Source: Sinonovacula constricta
Lineage: Eukaryota; Mollusca; Bivalvia; Cardiida; Solecurtidae
Direction: 5' to 3'
Length of the DNA stretch: 64,000 bases
Assembly (NCBI GenBank): GCA_007844125.1
Contig: CM017563.1
Coordinates: forward strand, 39,615,749 to 39,679,748
The stretch's first letter is position 1, and each line of letters starts with the position of its first letter. Below the pieces are notes generated by a model. It saw only the letters and a program-made list of their open reading frames with translations, had not been told where the DNA came from and made no database searches. Below, in pieces: positions 13,441 through 27,499 of this stretch. A program made the translations under genes and the position numbers.

Positions 13441-13686
13441 TATTAATAAATAATTTCTGTTCTTGGTTTACATTCGAAATGTGTTAAACTAAATCAGACT
13501 AACACTGCGATTAAGATCTGTGCAAACTGAGAATGAAATGGATTAGATATGGGTCATATAGGAGTATAGCACTTTCTGAAAAAGATCGTTTAAGCCAATC
13601 ACATAAATAAATTAGTTTAAAGTGTATGTATTATTGACAGGTATTCATAAGAAATATTTTAATAGTCAGATTAAGTAAGCTGAACG

Positions 13687-13828
<142 letters not shown>

Positions 13829-14084
13829 ATTAACGTTAAATATGTATACATGTGAAGTATGGTCTGACAACACCGAATGTAGTGAAGCTGTCCAGTTTAT
13901 CTGAGATGCATATATGTATAATGCTCCACCAACTATTACTTACTGAGGGGTTTGGAAATCTAACATGGCCTTGACGATTGCATTGTTCCCTTTTAAATAT
14001 TTAAAAAAGAAACCCAAAGGACCGGAACGTATCAAGGAGATAATTGCATCTCATTTCAGACATTTAGGCGGACTATAAATGCAT

Positions 14085-14385
14085 ATGCACCTAATTTATA
14101 ATAGGGACTTCCAACTCAGTTTTTTTTTACCTATCAAGCACTTAGACAATGTTGAAAGTAATGCAATATCATTACCTTTACTACATCGAACAGTCTCCAG
14201 ATAACTGAAATACTGTTGGTGGGACGATAAACCCAATAAACAAACAAACATCAAGGCGATAGTAAGACAAAAAACTCAGATGTATCCATACGTTCTTCAG
14301 AAAACAACCTAAGAAATTTCTCGACAACGTCAATTATGTTATATCTAATAGAAACTACTCTTTTCTGCCATTTCATCCTAATGTA
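14085..14385 (+). repeat. Dispersed block W, copy 2, with SINE tail
   Basis: Homologous by ordered motifs to 8095-8360. A 3' SINE fragment (14192-14251: CAGTCTCCAGATAACTGAAA, then GGTGGGACGATAAACCC and AAACAAACAAACA) interrupts the alignment. Confidence 0.6.
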
Positions 14386-15989
14386 CACTCTCAAAATACG
14401 CCTTATTTTGATTTATAGTTTGAGTCCAACATAATGAATAGACACCTTAATAACCAAGCTGTAAATAAGAAAAACACAAGCAAGAAGCGGGCTATGGATC
14501 ATAAGTGTGACGAACCTGATCAAGTCAGCTGGGAATCATGCTTGAGTTTAGATGTTCTTACCAATTAAATTTGTTTAACTCAACTTGTTTTTGATATATG
14601 CATACTTCAGAATATAAAACAATTCAAAAATTCAAATGTTTCTTCTATCCTAATTTCATAATTATCTGTTAGAATTGAAGTTGGAGTTAAAATAGATTTT
14701 GCATTTGCTTTCTTAAACCTTACAGTTTAAATCGAACCATTAGCGAAATACTCTTTACATTTATACATTTATCAACTTACTAATTAAAAGGTCGCTGAAG
14801 TTCGCTGATTAGGCGAATTCATGTAACAATAAATGAGTTTTACAAATGGGTTTGCATATATGGTTCTTTATCAATTAAAATAATTATTCATTAAGTTTGC
14901 ATAAACCAATTGCCTATTTCTAATACGTGCATATATATACACTGACGTATTTCCAACAAGCACCAACATGTTTGTCATTACATCCCAGAAAAAGGAAAAA
15001 AAGGTATTTAATGGTAAAACATTTCTTCGTGAACGCATATACAATGTATATATTGTATTTTGAACCTTAAAAAAAGTATCGTGTATAAGTTCAACAAGGT
15101 CAATTTGACACCGTACGCAATATGTTATAATTAGCAGACATTATCTGTAACTGTGCCTTTTAAAATACTGCCTTAGAACGATTACATATTTAAATCACAC
15201 TAACTTCGTGTGAAAGGAACGAGTTAGCTAAGACATTAAAGAATGAAAGCCCGAACACAAGAACGAATATCCAGGAATTATAATGATAAAATATTCACAC
15301 ATTTAGCATTTATAAGCATTTGAAGGATATATAAGGTAAGGTTTGTATATAGCGTGTCTATAATGCAATCTTGACAAATCAAGTTATTTATTTATCGCAA
15401 ATTTGAAACACAATGTTGAAGCAATTTTATATTAAAATACGGCGTATGTATTCTGAAAAGAATATATTTAAACATACTATATATTTAAGGATTTTGAAAA
15501 CTTTCCTTCATTAAAGTATATCTATTACACAGATTGGGCAAAACATCAATGTTTTAAAGCACGAAACAAAAGCACAACCCATCAAGTCAAATGTACAAGT
15601 TTTATCACATTATCACAATCATGTATTTTCACTCTAGGTATTCCATATGAACGCTCGGATAGACGGGTACCGCTTTTTAATAATTAAATAGTTATCAATG
15701 TTCGTTAAATTAATCAGTTTAAACATCATGCAAAGAGGCCCATAAGATAAGAGCTTACAATACTGTTTATTGTTAGTGTTTGTTTCTTTGTTTGCTTGCT
15801 TGTTGCAGGTATATTGGTTTGATTGCGCTCCAAACATCAGATAATGTGGTAAAGATGTATCTTTATATTCAAGCCACTTAACTGGTTTACCTGGTTTTAC
15901 GAATACAATGCAGCTCATTCCTGCAGACTAGACAGACTTCTGTTCGTGATAAAAATGTATTAACATTCCCTTCTGACAAATATCAAATA

Positions 15990-16500
15990 CATCACTTAAT
16001 TACTAACCGCCAGGAAGCCAACTCACTACCAGCTACCAGTTCCAAAGCCATAGCAATGCTGTTAGTTACACAAAGTTGCCTCCCACATTTAAGGTTTGAA
16101 TGGTAAGTGGTGTTACGATACTACGAAGTAAGGTCCGGTGTTATAACATAAAACTAGAAAGGAAATGTCAAATTCTAAGAAACAGAACATTACATGGGCC
16201 GATAGGTATTAAAAGGAAAACACATACTTAAGCTTTATTGGAAGCCTAACTGCTCCCCTGTGGACATTTTACATTTTCGTACATAAAACATACGATTGAT
16301 ACAGACGTTTAATCTTTCCAAACGTTTAATGGACTAAATGTGACGAATTTCAATCGGCGCTTATCGATTTACTTGGATGAAATTCGTTAACTTGCACCTG
16401 TGGCAGAACGTCCTGGATACTTCGAGTCCTAGTTGAGTCAAAACCCATTATGTGGCAGTTTTCCAGTTTACCTGAGTCGCTTGATAAAACTTCTAGTGTA
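15990..16500 (+). repeat. Blocks Q and R, copy 2
   Basis: Q motifs at 15997-16080 (CCAGGAAGCCAACTCACTACC, AAAGCCATAGCAATGCTG). R-like motifs around 16390-16520 (CGAGTCCTAGTTGAGTCA, GTGGCAGTTTTCCAGTTTACC, CGCTTGATA, TAGCTATGGTGT) match 11740-11850 and partly 23770-23830. Confidence 0.6.
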
Positions 16501-17139
16501 GCTATGGTGTCTTTAAGGCAAACACTTTTTTATTAAGTGTTTCATTTTTGTCTGCTTGTTTTTCGTTTGTTGTTGCTGTTGTTGTTTGTTGTTGTTTTTA
16601 GCTTGTTTAGTTTTTGCTTTTGTTTTACTCTGATATTGTTAACTAAAAGACAAGTAAAGCATGTGGACATACATTGTGTACAGCAATAGTATAATAACAC
16701 GTTAAAACATCAATATAAATGTGTGTGTGTATGAAGAAATTGTATACAACATATTTTAAGGATATTTTCATTGTTAAAACATATTACACGACGAATATAT
16801 CTTGAACTATTTTATTGTAACACTTATTTAAAAAATAATATGGGCTTCGAAACTCGTTTGTAATGCAAAATACCATGTTAAACATGTTACTTAATTAAAG
16901 AGAATTATAAAATCAGCAAACTAACGAAGTAGTTCCTTTCGCCTAATATCGCCGCATTGTAAATAAATGCTGCATTTCTATTAACTGTCTGTATTAGTCG
17001 CGCAAGCAAACGACATTCTAGCAATGGTGAATTTCCGGGCTGAAGTTTCAGAGAAAACACGTTCATGTTTGTTCTTGTCAAATCTACAATATATAGCAAA
17101 CTGTTTGACACAACGCAGCAAATTTTCTTACTGATGGAT

Positions 17140-17395
17140 AGTGTCACAGTAATAAACTTCAAACCGATAACAGATGAAATGTTGTTAGACAGTTTACAAT
17201 TACTAAATTAAAATCAGTTGTCTAAAATAGCAGTAACGGTTTTAGTGAGGCGAAAGATGATTTACAAAATAAGATATGAGAGATGTTTCTCAGTAAGTTT
17301 GCTTGACAGGACAAGGTCTTGAAGAAGCAGATATAATTTGAAACGTACTTTAGAGCCTTTTATGCAGAATTAAATGGATAAAATTGAGGTTATTG
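17140..17395 (+). repeat. Dispersed block S, copy 3
   Basis: Shares GTCACAGTAA, TTTAGTGAGGCGAAAGATGA, GATTTACAAA, GCTTGACAGGACAAGGTCTTGA, CAGATAT and CTTTTATGCA-AATTAAATG with the copy at 4094-4420. Confidence 0.6.
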
Positions 17396-18406
17396 GAGGT
17401 CAAATTGTTGCTGTACACTTTTTGTCAAGTCGAAGGTGGTAAAAAAGCCAGTATATGTTTGGCAAAAGGACTACTCAGTCAATGTGTGTACCGCCTTCCT
17501 TTCAGTCCACTCTGACGATTGCAAGCGAAAGTCATTTTGCCTTAATTCATTAATGTAAATGTATAAGTTGTATTAATTTGCTGATATATCGATGAAATAT
17601 TGCACCAGTGTCTAATTTCATTGGTGTAAATGCCATTGTTTCCCTAAAAGAAAGCACATTGGTTTATGAATGAGGTAATAGTGGAATATGTAAACCCGTG
17701 TGGCGTCTTTGTTCTTTCAGATTCGAATCTTCTACTAATAACGACATGCTTGTAAAATAATGTAGAGGAAATACTGCTTAAGACTGATGACTGTACTACC
17801 AAGCTGCATTGTATGTTAATAAAATGTAAGAAAATGTATCTCGGCAATCAATTGATAATGTTGTAACATGATACCATGAAAACGTTTACTATCATCAATT
17901 ATATATTAAGAAAAGAAAATTTAAGAAAATGCCACATTCAGCTACATATTTAGTAAGAAAGCATAAAGTTCAATGGTCTCCTCCATGGAATGAATATAAG
18001 CGAGTACGGACTATAGCAATTCCATAAAAGACTTCCTATTTGTTACCAGTTTTTATCTGTATTATTTGATATCGGCATGTTCCAATCCAAGTGAATGTTT
18101 GATGAGGTACATGACCACTCTTTTTGAGACTTTAGATAAAGGAAAGTTGGAACATTCTAAAATTAAAAATATTTCGGATTGCCGTCAATTCACTTTAAAA
18201 AGCGTGTTAACTCTTTTTTACATTGTTGAGGAAGTGTGACCTATTTTGCTGCAATTGTAAAATCAAACAGATTCTTTTGTTGCCTAGTTAACGGTATTGT
18301 CAAAATTAATCGCTCAATAAACTGAGTTCACACTGTTTCATTTAACCTTAAGATATTCGAATATGTTAACTAAACCCACTTGCCATCAAACTATTTTACA
18401 AGTACT

Positions 18407-18580
18407 TTTCTCAGTCTATGATGTTCTACCTGATTAATAAACGACATTGTCTGTAGGACATAAACTCGCTCGCAAATGAACGAAGATAGGCTCCATGTAG
18501 ACATTTAATTACCCAATGGATGTCTGTTTAAATACACAAATCATTTATGAATGACTTTCTGTGTCAGATCCAGCCATAAT
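18407..18580 (+). repeat. Dispersed block U, copy 4
   Basis: Contains CTATGATGTTCTACCTGATT, GACATTGTCTGTAGGACAT, GGCTCCATGTAGACATTTAA and AATGGATGTCTGTTTAAATAC. It is most similar to copy 1 at 7146-7305. Confidence 0.65.
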
Positions 18581-19231
18581 GGCGCGAATTAATGGCATTA
18601 GCATGTATTATTAAAAGATATGGTTGGTGGATACGCAGTTATTTTATAATAGTTTTGAAACATGATTTGTAAGAACAAAATATACACGAAACATACAATC
18701 AGTCACAGTATAGATATTGAAATCTGTCTGCTCGTTGTATCTACTTCTGTCCTCCATCCTCCATTACATGTACACGTTAAATTACAAGACACATCTGATG
18801 AAAAATGCAACATCTTTTGTAACCAATGTGTCATGACGTCATCATAATATAAATAAACATGAAGAAGACGCATCGAAACGTTATTAATTAGAGAGGAGTT
18901 GTTTGTTTCGGAGTGTGGTAAACTTAACAAAACCAAATACTATCATCAAGATAAATATGCCTAAAAAGAAACTCAAATGAACATGTTATTAAAAGAGTGT
19001 AGGATTTTCTTAAATATGTCTTTAATGGATCAAAATTACATAATAAAATTTGCTTTACAATCGTTTATGTATTAAATTATTTCTAAGGGGTTTTTACTTT
19101 TGTGACTGAGGTATATATTGAAACATACATATCCCTGAGGATTGCATAGTACCCTTTACTTTTTTTAAAAAAAACACAAGAAACGCAAAGGACCGAAACG
19201 CTACTATGAGAAAGTAAAATTTCATGTCAGA

Positions 19232-19548
19232 CATTTGCGCAATTGGTAGAGCGTCGGCTCCAGGTACGGGAGGCCCCGGGTTCGATCCCGGGCCGCGACA
19301 TACCAATGTCGTTAAAAATGGTAGTGGTATAGCTCCCTTGCTAACGCTCAAGCAAATATAAGGGTAGTTCCACGACTGGTTGGCCCGGTGTCAGGATAAT
19401 GTGACTGGGTGTGGTATCATGCCAGGTGTTCACGGCATGCTATACACAGTGAAGGCAGCACTATATCGGCTTCAAGTGGACACCGTCTCCAAATAACTGA
19501 AATACTGTTGGTGGGACGATAAACCCAATAAACAAACAAACAAAAAAT
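19232..19548 (+). mobile_element. tRNA-derived SINE, near full length
   Basis: The 5' part is tRNA-like, with an A-box-like GCGCAATTGGTAGAGCG segment and a perfect B box (GGTTCGATCC) inside a 5-bp T-stem. A conserved central body follows (GGATAATGTGACTGGGTGTG, GTATCATGCCAGGTGTTCAC, GAAGGCAGCACTATAT), then a tail GGTGGGACGATAAACCC with AAAC repeats. It is almost identical to the copy at 45055-45376. It resembles the tRNA-headed SINEs with a conserved central domain known from molluscs; I do not assign a family name. The cloverleaf is incomplete, so it is not a functional tRNA. Confidence 0.85.
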
Positions 19549-19869
19549 AACTAAATAAAACTCTTTTACTATTGAAGCAATATGAGGTTTACTGGGATAC
19601 ATACACAGTTTTGTAATTTAATATGATTTACATCAACGAAATCATTCCATGTACTTATAATAAAGTAAATAGTCAACTGGGTTTCTAACTTTAAAAATAG
19701 CTTATTATGGAACGTGGATAAGATAGGGAATATATGTTTCCAATAACGAATGTGGTGTTATGGTTTACTGTTCACATAGATGTTGGGCATCCATAAATGG
19801 CATTTCGTGAGCTCTTTTAAGGAATCAACAAATTATTTGGATGTTTGAAAACAAAACTTTTGGTCCTAA

Positions 19870-20034
19870 GTGTCGGTTACCACCTTCAACTCTGAGTCTT
19901 GCGACCCAATAAATGTCAATGGTATTTTGACGCAAGATCAAAACTATCGCCCTTGTTTCGCAGTGCCGGGACATCCGAATGTTAGAACCATGGCTTTTCC
20001 CGCTCGCACTTCCCCCCAGGGTAAGGTGAGGTAG
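19870..20034 (+). other. GC-rich coding-like island, strand unsure
   Basis: This patch is markedly GC-richer than its flanks and open on both strands. Plus: 54 codons from after a TAA at 19867 to TAG at 20032, protein-like (for example TTFNSESCDPINVNG), with a strong donor CAGG|GTAAGG at 20020/20021. Minus: an open frame over 19825-20049 containing RMSRHCETRAIVLILRQ. I recognise neither. It may be one exon, a fossil exon or a fragment of a mobile element. Confidence 0.25.
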
Positions 20035-20299
20035 GGGTATAACTAACAAGCAATGATATACTGGTTGGAATTGTGCTCATTTCAGATAATGAGTGAATTT
20101 TCTAATTCGCCAATATTATCATGTTCAATACATGAAAATAATACAGTACAAATACATATATTATTTTGTTTATTTTGAACATCATTATTAATCAGTGTCT
20201 AACATCTTCAAAATATACCATACATATAATAAAAGAACATTTACTTACTTTACTGAATTAGTGGTCTACTTTCACCAAAAAATGTTGTTTGTTCCGCCA

Positions 20300-20480
20300 T
20301 TGACACCACTCACCCTGAAATGGTCAACTTAAAGCACCGATCTTCTAACTTCAGGTTAGACCCCTTGATTATATCAAATAGAGTTAACCCAACAGTTTTC
20401 GCCTTGGAACGATCAGTCGGCAAAACATGTTTTGTCTGCTTAAACCCGTTTTACGTAGCTCTAACCGCTCACTTCATGAC
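20300..20480 (-). repeat. Family B repeat copy
   Basis: The reverse complement carries GCGGTTAGAGCTACGTAAAA, CGGGTTTAAGCAGAC, GCCGACTGATCGTTCCAAGG and AACTGTTGGGTT, matching 21749-21993. Confidence 0.65.
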
Positions 20481-21748
20481 TGTTTCCTCAAATGAGACAT
20501 AACAAACAGCAAATATATAACAAACAGTTAAAATGTATACTTGCTCATAAATACTCTTAATCAGCTTAAAGGTTGACGAATTATGTTTGCAAAAATAATA
20601 TCTGCGCCTATATTTTGAAGATGTTCACATGATCAGAGAAATCAAATATGCAGGCCACCTCTGACCCTAAACCGACAGCGTCGTTCAGAGCAAACATCTT
20701 CTGCCTTCTTAAAGAATATACTTACATATTACCAAGCGGATACAAAGATACAATTCAGTTGTTGTTTGTTTTAAAGTTGTTTTTTAAACTTATTTTTAAA
20801 TGCTCATGTTCAAAATATATCTCTAATGCCATAACTTGCTTAACTAACACACTTCTGTCGCCTGTTTATGTGCTAATATTATTATTAATGGTGAATGAAT
20901 TTTGCTTATATAACTATATATAATGAAGTGTTAATAAAAACGCAGATGTAATTACTATGTTAAATTATATTGTTTAAATATTAGTGTCTAAATATCTTTG
21001 ACGTTATGTAATGTTTGTAATTTCATCATCAAATTTGATGCAAATAACGTTTCAGTTATGTTTATGACATATATGATGGCTGTTTGTCCCTTTATTTCAA
21101 TTGAGTCGATAACAATTCATGAAATATATAAAAATCGTTTTAGCACTGGTGAGTCATAAAATATTTTAAGTTACTTCGGTCGAATCCCGAAATGTTCCGA
21201 ATTGTTAGGTAAGCGTTCGTAAAATACCGTATTAATTGTCGTCCATGAACTTTAATTGGTAAATAACAATGGCTGACGAAGGAAGCCCGACTCAAAAAAA
21301 GGTACGGCCTGTTTTGTCTTATTAGAAAAGAAAAAGAACATCATGGAACAGAACATCTAGAATTCACCTCGAGTCGAAAAAACGCCAAAGACACCGCTTA
21401 AATCTCCCCGTGCATGTAATCTATGTTGTCATTTAATTCATCCTATAAGGATTGTAACGTGTATTTCCTTATATGAACATTGAACTTTGGTTCTTCAATT
21501 CCATCTTCACATGAACAGGATGCTACAACCATTTATTCGTCTCTGGTCATGTTTGATCATGATTCAGAAAGTTATTTTTATTTATAGTCAACCATTTTTG
21601 CGTAGGTTTTCAAATCGAAATAGTACCACATTCTTTTCTAAACACTATGTGGACATTATATTTCAATGACGTCACCACTTTCATCATGACTTATAGAAAA
21701 TATCAGCGCTTGGACATTTTGTACTCAAACAGATCCTTTTTCTTTTTA

Positions 21749-21993
21749 TTGCTTGCATTTGAGAAACTCGTCAGGAAGTGCGAGGTTAGAGCTCTGTAAA
21801 ACCGGTTTAAGCACCCCAGTCGGTCCATATTGCCGAGCGACCGTTCCAAGGCGGTAACTGTAGAGTTTGCTCTTTTCGTTAAATGACTAATCACAAACGT
21901 GTCCTTGCTTTTCGCTTGGCTTGCATGTGAAACACCTTTGTTCTGTGCCTTTTCGGATTTCGGTATATGTTGCAGTGCTCATAGGACTTTGTC
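21749..21993 (+). repeat. Family B dispersed repeat, long copy
   Basis: Ordered motifs: TTGCTTGCATTTGAGAAACTC, GTCAGGAAGTGCGAGGTTAG, GCTCTGTAAAACCGG, TTTAAGCACCCCAGTCGGTCC, GCCGAGCGACCGTTCCAAGG and CAGTGCTCATAGGACTTTGTC. It is highly similar to 54698-54944, and partial copies occur at 24702-24886 and on the minus strand. No tRNA-like head or inverted ends were seen, so its class is unknown. Confidence 0.75.
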
Positions 21994-22103
21994 ATCTTTT
22001 CTTATTTGAAAACATCCTATACAATTTAAAGGAAATAAATGAAGTGTTTATTCCCATAGATGCAAGCAAAAGTATTATATATAGGCAATCGTTAAGCAGA
22101 GAA

Positions 22104-22347
<244 letters not shown>

Positions 22348-22494
22348 TAGGTTTAATAACCGAAAATTCGGTTGTGTCGCTTCCAATAAGTGTGAACATT
22401 TTGAGAAATAAATATGGGTTATATCGGAATTTAATCAGTAAAATATACAATGATTTGTGTAACCATTAGACAGTCTTTAATTGTTTTGTCTCTG

Positions 22495-22770
22495 ATGAAG
22501 CCATTTCAGTTCCAGTGTGTGTGAATAAATAAGTTAAGATTGATAAACACATTGCTTTGATGACTGTTACGGTTTCACAATCCTAATGTTTAACCAGTAC
22601 CATTCATTGCATGCGAAGTTCTGGACGATCAATTACTGATAATGTCTGGAGATTGATGTAGACAATTTAAATGGTGCGAGAATAAACGATAAAAGGCCCC
22701 ATATCGGCTTTTAATTACGTTATAGATTCCATCCGATAACAATTTACGACATGTTTACAGTGGCAGAGCA
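22495..22770 (+). repeat. Duplicated block P+U, copy 5
   Basis: Closest relative of 10416-10740; see there for the shared motifs. The element continues into CTCCTATAACTAGACATTTT near 23070, matching CTCCTATAAACTAGACATTTT near 10790. Confidence 0.75.
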
Positions 22771-23212
22771 CCCCAGTCGACAAAGAATCATGATAACAGC
22801 ATTCATTATTGAATAGAGCGTTACCATAGAGGATTACACACATTACTTAATTATACAAAGCATTATTTTGCGTTTTAGTCATTTTAAATATACATTGACT
22901 CATTGCAAATTTGAAGCCTGCAATTTATTTTTGATAGTATTTTGCTTGCTCGTTTGCTGTTTACCTGTACATTTTTTATTTATTTGTTTGGGTCCCAGAA
23001 TAGTTAATTCATATGCAATAAATTATTTCTTTGTACTAAATGATTATAACTTGTTTTCTTGCAATTCAAATTACTCCTATAACTAGACATTTTTCGATTT
23101 GTGAATTAATTAACATTAACATTACGTTCTGACAATTTTAAAATACATCGTATGAAATGCCCTCTTACATTTGTCTAATTTAAATGTTCTATCAACATTA
23201 TCCGTAAAATGT

Positions 23213-23300
23213 ATCCATCATCACTTACCGCCAGGAAGCCAAAGAACTACAATCTTCCACTTTTTAAGCCATAACAATGCTGTAAGATACATAAAGTGGT
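23213..23300 (+). repeat. Dispersed block Q, copy 3
   Basis: Contains ATCATCACTTACCGCCAGG, AAGCCAAAGAACTAC and AAGCCATAACAATGCTG. An R-like stretch follows near 23750-23835, in the same order as in the other units. Confidence 0.7.
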
Positions 23301-24701
23301 ACGTTGTTATAAGATATTATTTACAAGTTATTTGAAAAAAAAGGAAGCAAGGCTTTAAAACTGGGAATGTAAAACATAAACATGTTTTGATACTTACATG
23401 AGCCGAGGTCATTTGTAGAGAGTATTGTGCTCTACTTACAGTTATTTGGATGAACGAATTGAGCTAGGTCCCATTCTTTGTGCCAAATTTCTTTCATTTC
23501 CTATAGGTGTGTTTATTCCAGCGTTTTACGCTATTTAGTATGGTTTAACAGATGTATAAAATGGATCTTTACACTGTATAATTACCATAGGACTAAGCTG
23601 ACATTATGTAATTATAATACACTTTTTACTTATAATTCACTCATCTACCCGTATTGGAAGTTTAAACAGTCATTATTAGTTGATTTATTACTCGTTATAA
23701 TTGAAATTTTAATCAAGGGAAATACACACAAAAATATGACATAAATGTACGATGAAAATAAATCGACTGTGGGGAGGTTGTCCAGCTTATCTTTTTCGCT
23801 TGATGAATGCCTTGAGTAGCTATGATTTAATTAGAACAAAAGAAAGACCCGTCTTCAAAGAAAGTATTTTATTGTATAATATAACAGTTTTTTTTTATAA
23901 TAAATATCTTCGAATTCATTGTATTTCTTTGCTTTTTGATGTTGTTTTTTATGGTGCTCTAGGTATCTGATTTTATAAACTTTATTTTTTATTTAAGGAT
24001 CCATGAATGCGTTAAGTTTACAATAAGCTATTTTCATAAACGCAAAAATCGCAAATACTTTTCTGACTAGATATCTAGGCGGATTATAAAAGGATAAACC
24101 CCACAATTAAAACAATCATCCCAATTATAGCTACATTCCTTTATTTAGTGATGACTTTATTACTTGAATGAATTATTGTTGCCTGACATTATCGAATTTG
24201 TACTATTTGAAGTACATGCTTTAATACAACTGCAGAAAAAACAATCTTTTTCAGGAGACAACGTAGACAATTCGTTATTAATTGTTGACTGTGTTACGAT
24301 CCAAAAATAAAGCAATTAATACATCATTCAATATCTTTTTATCATGTTAATTATATTTATTACTATTTTACTTGTCCAAATGCAAATTAACCTTCTATTT
24401 ACTTATTTAATGTATAATACTTGCAACTGACGGCGACATACTAATCTAGGGAGATAACTATACAATGTTTGCGTATTTGTCTATGGAGTTAAATTAAAAT
24501 CGATTTATGCATTTTTCTCAATTTACGAAACTGTCCATATTCAGCGACATAAAACAATCAAAGAATCAAACCTTGTGTTTGTTCAAATATTTCTGTTTAT
24601 CAACCAAAATGTTAAGCGAATGCCTTATCAATCTAAAATGTTCATTTTAAAGTATGATTCTGACCCATGCCAGTGTTAGCTGTTACATCGTTGCATGAAC
24701 A

Positions 24702-24886
24702 GAGATCTGCCAACACCGGCTTAAGCAACTCATTAGCTTCTTTTGTCAAGTGACCGTTCCAAGGAGGTAAATGCAGGGTTTTCTTTATATATAATTTAAT
24801 TCAACATTTGACTGGAATGTGAATACCTTTGTCCTGTGCCTTTTCAAATTAAAATACACATTGCAATACTCAAATGGCCCTGTTGT
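24702..24886 (+). repeat. Family B repeat, diverged copy
   Basis: Retains GGCTTAAGCAAC, AAGTGACCGTTCCAAGGAGG, GGGTTTTC, ATGTGAATACCTTTGTCCTGTGCC and TTGCAATACTCA in the family B order. Confidence 0.6.
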
Positions 24887-26267
<1,381 letters not shown>

Positions 26268-26477
26268 GCATTGAATTTATTATCTTAACTAAATTATTGT
26301 TCCGCTCCAAGATCTACGTAAACAAAGAAAGCACATTAATTTATTAAACAACATATACATATTAATATTGTCTTGTGTTTAAAGTACGAACATATAACAT
26401 CAAACTTAACAAGAACTTTACAATGTTTAATAGCATGTATATTGATAAAGTTTATAATATGTTACATGATGCTTCTG

Positions 26478-26500
26478 ATAATAATAATAATAATAATAAC

Positions 26501-26546
<46 letters not shown>

Positions 26547-26592
26547 GTATTAATAACAATATAATAATAATAATAAAAAAATAATGACGAGG

Positions 26593-26630
<38 letters not shown>

Positions 26631-26632
26631 CA
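26478..26632 (+). repeat. (AAT)n microsatellite
   Basis: Two runs of AAT triplets with a few interruptions (AAC, AGT, GACGAGG). Asn- and Ile-rich open frames are artefacts. Confidence 0.95.
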
Positions 26633-27377
26633 TAATAAACATAATCAAAACAGCAAATGATATAGATAAGGAAATTAAAAAAAAATATTATAATATAAAT
26701 TAAAAATTCAAAATTAATTAGAAACTGTTAGACAAGACTATTAAAATAAGTGTATTATTAAAAAGTATAAAAAATACGTTGACATGAATAAAAAAAACTT
26801 AAAAAATAAATGTAATAAATGTTGAAGATCTCAATATTGCTTCCGTTTTCGGGTAGCTGTCTTATCTACATTATCGAGTATTAAAACAATAATGAAGCCT
26901 TTTTATTTTAATAAGAAATCAATGCAATCACAGAAAGATGAATAATAGAAAACTTTATAAAGTGTCAAAATGAAATAATGCGAGTAAAATAGTAATGTTA
27001 ATTATTTCATTTAAAGGAAAGTAATTTGTAATAATTTTGTTAAATAATGCATATAATATTTTAAATAATAATTTTAAATCTAACTGCAACATAGTTTAGA
27101 GAAAAACTAATTGTGGTTATTAGGTGGCAAATTTAAAACTAATGCAACATTTTAATTAAACAAATGAATGAAGCATTTTACTCATTATATGTGCAACTTA
27201 GTTCCTATAAGCAACAACATTTTAATTATCACGTTTCATACATGTCTGAGTGTTTCATCCGTCTGTGCATTTTATGCCAAATTAAAATGGAAGGTTCATA
27301 AGCTTACAACAATAGCGAAAATATTCTTAATAGATAAGATGAGATTCTGGGTCTTTAACAATCTGTTAGAAGATAAA

Positions 27378-27383
27378 TTTATT
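27378..27383 (-). terminator. Poly(A) signal of the neuropeptide gene
   Basis: AATAAA on the minus strand, about 117 bases after the stop codon of the precursor. It is the first canonical hexamer downstream that I noticed, so it would give a short 3' UTR. Confidence 0.5.
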
Positions 27384-27499
27384 TTCAAGACAATAAATCA
27401 CAAATCTTACAAACTTTAGCCAGTCATTGATACTTTGATTATGTGTGCAGGAAAGCATTCCATGAACCCATTACTTATGACTGCTGATAACATTTTGGT

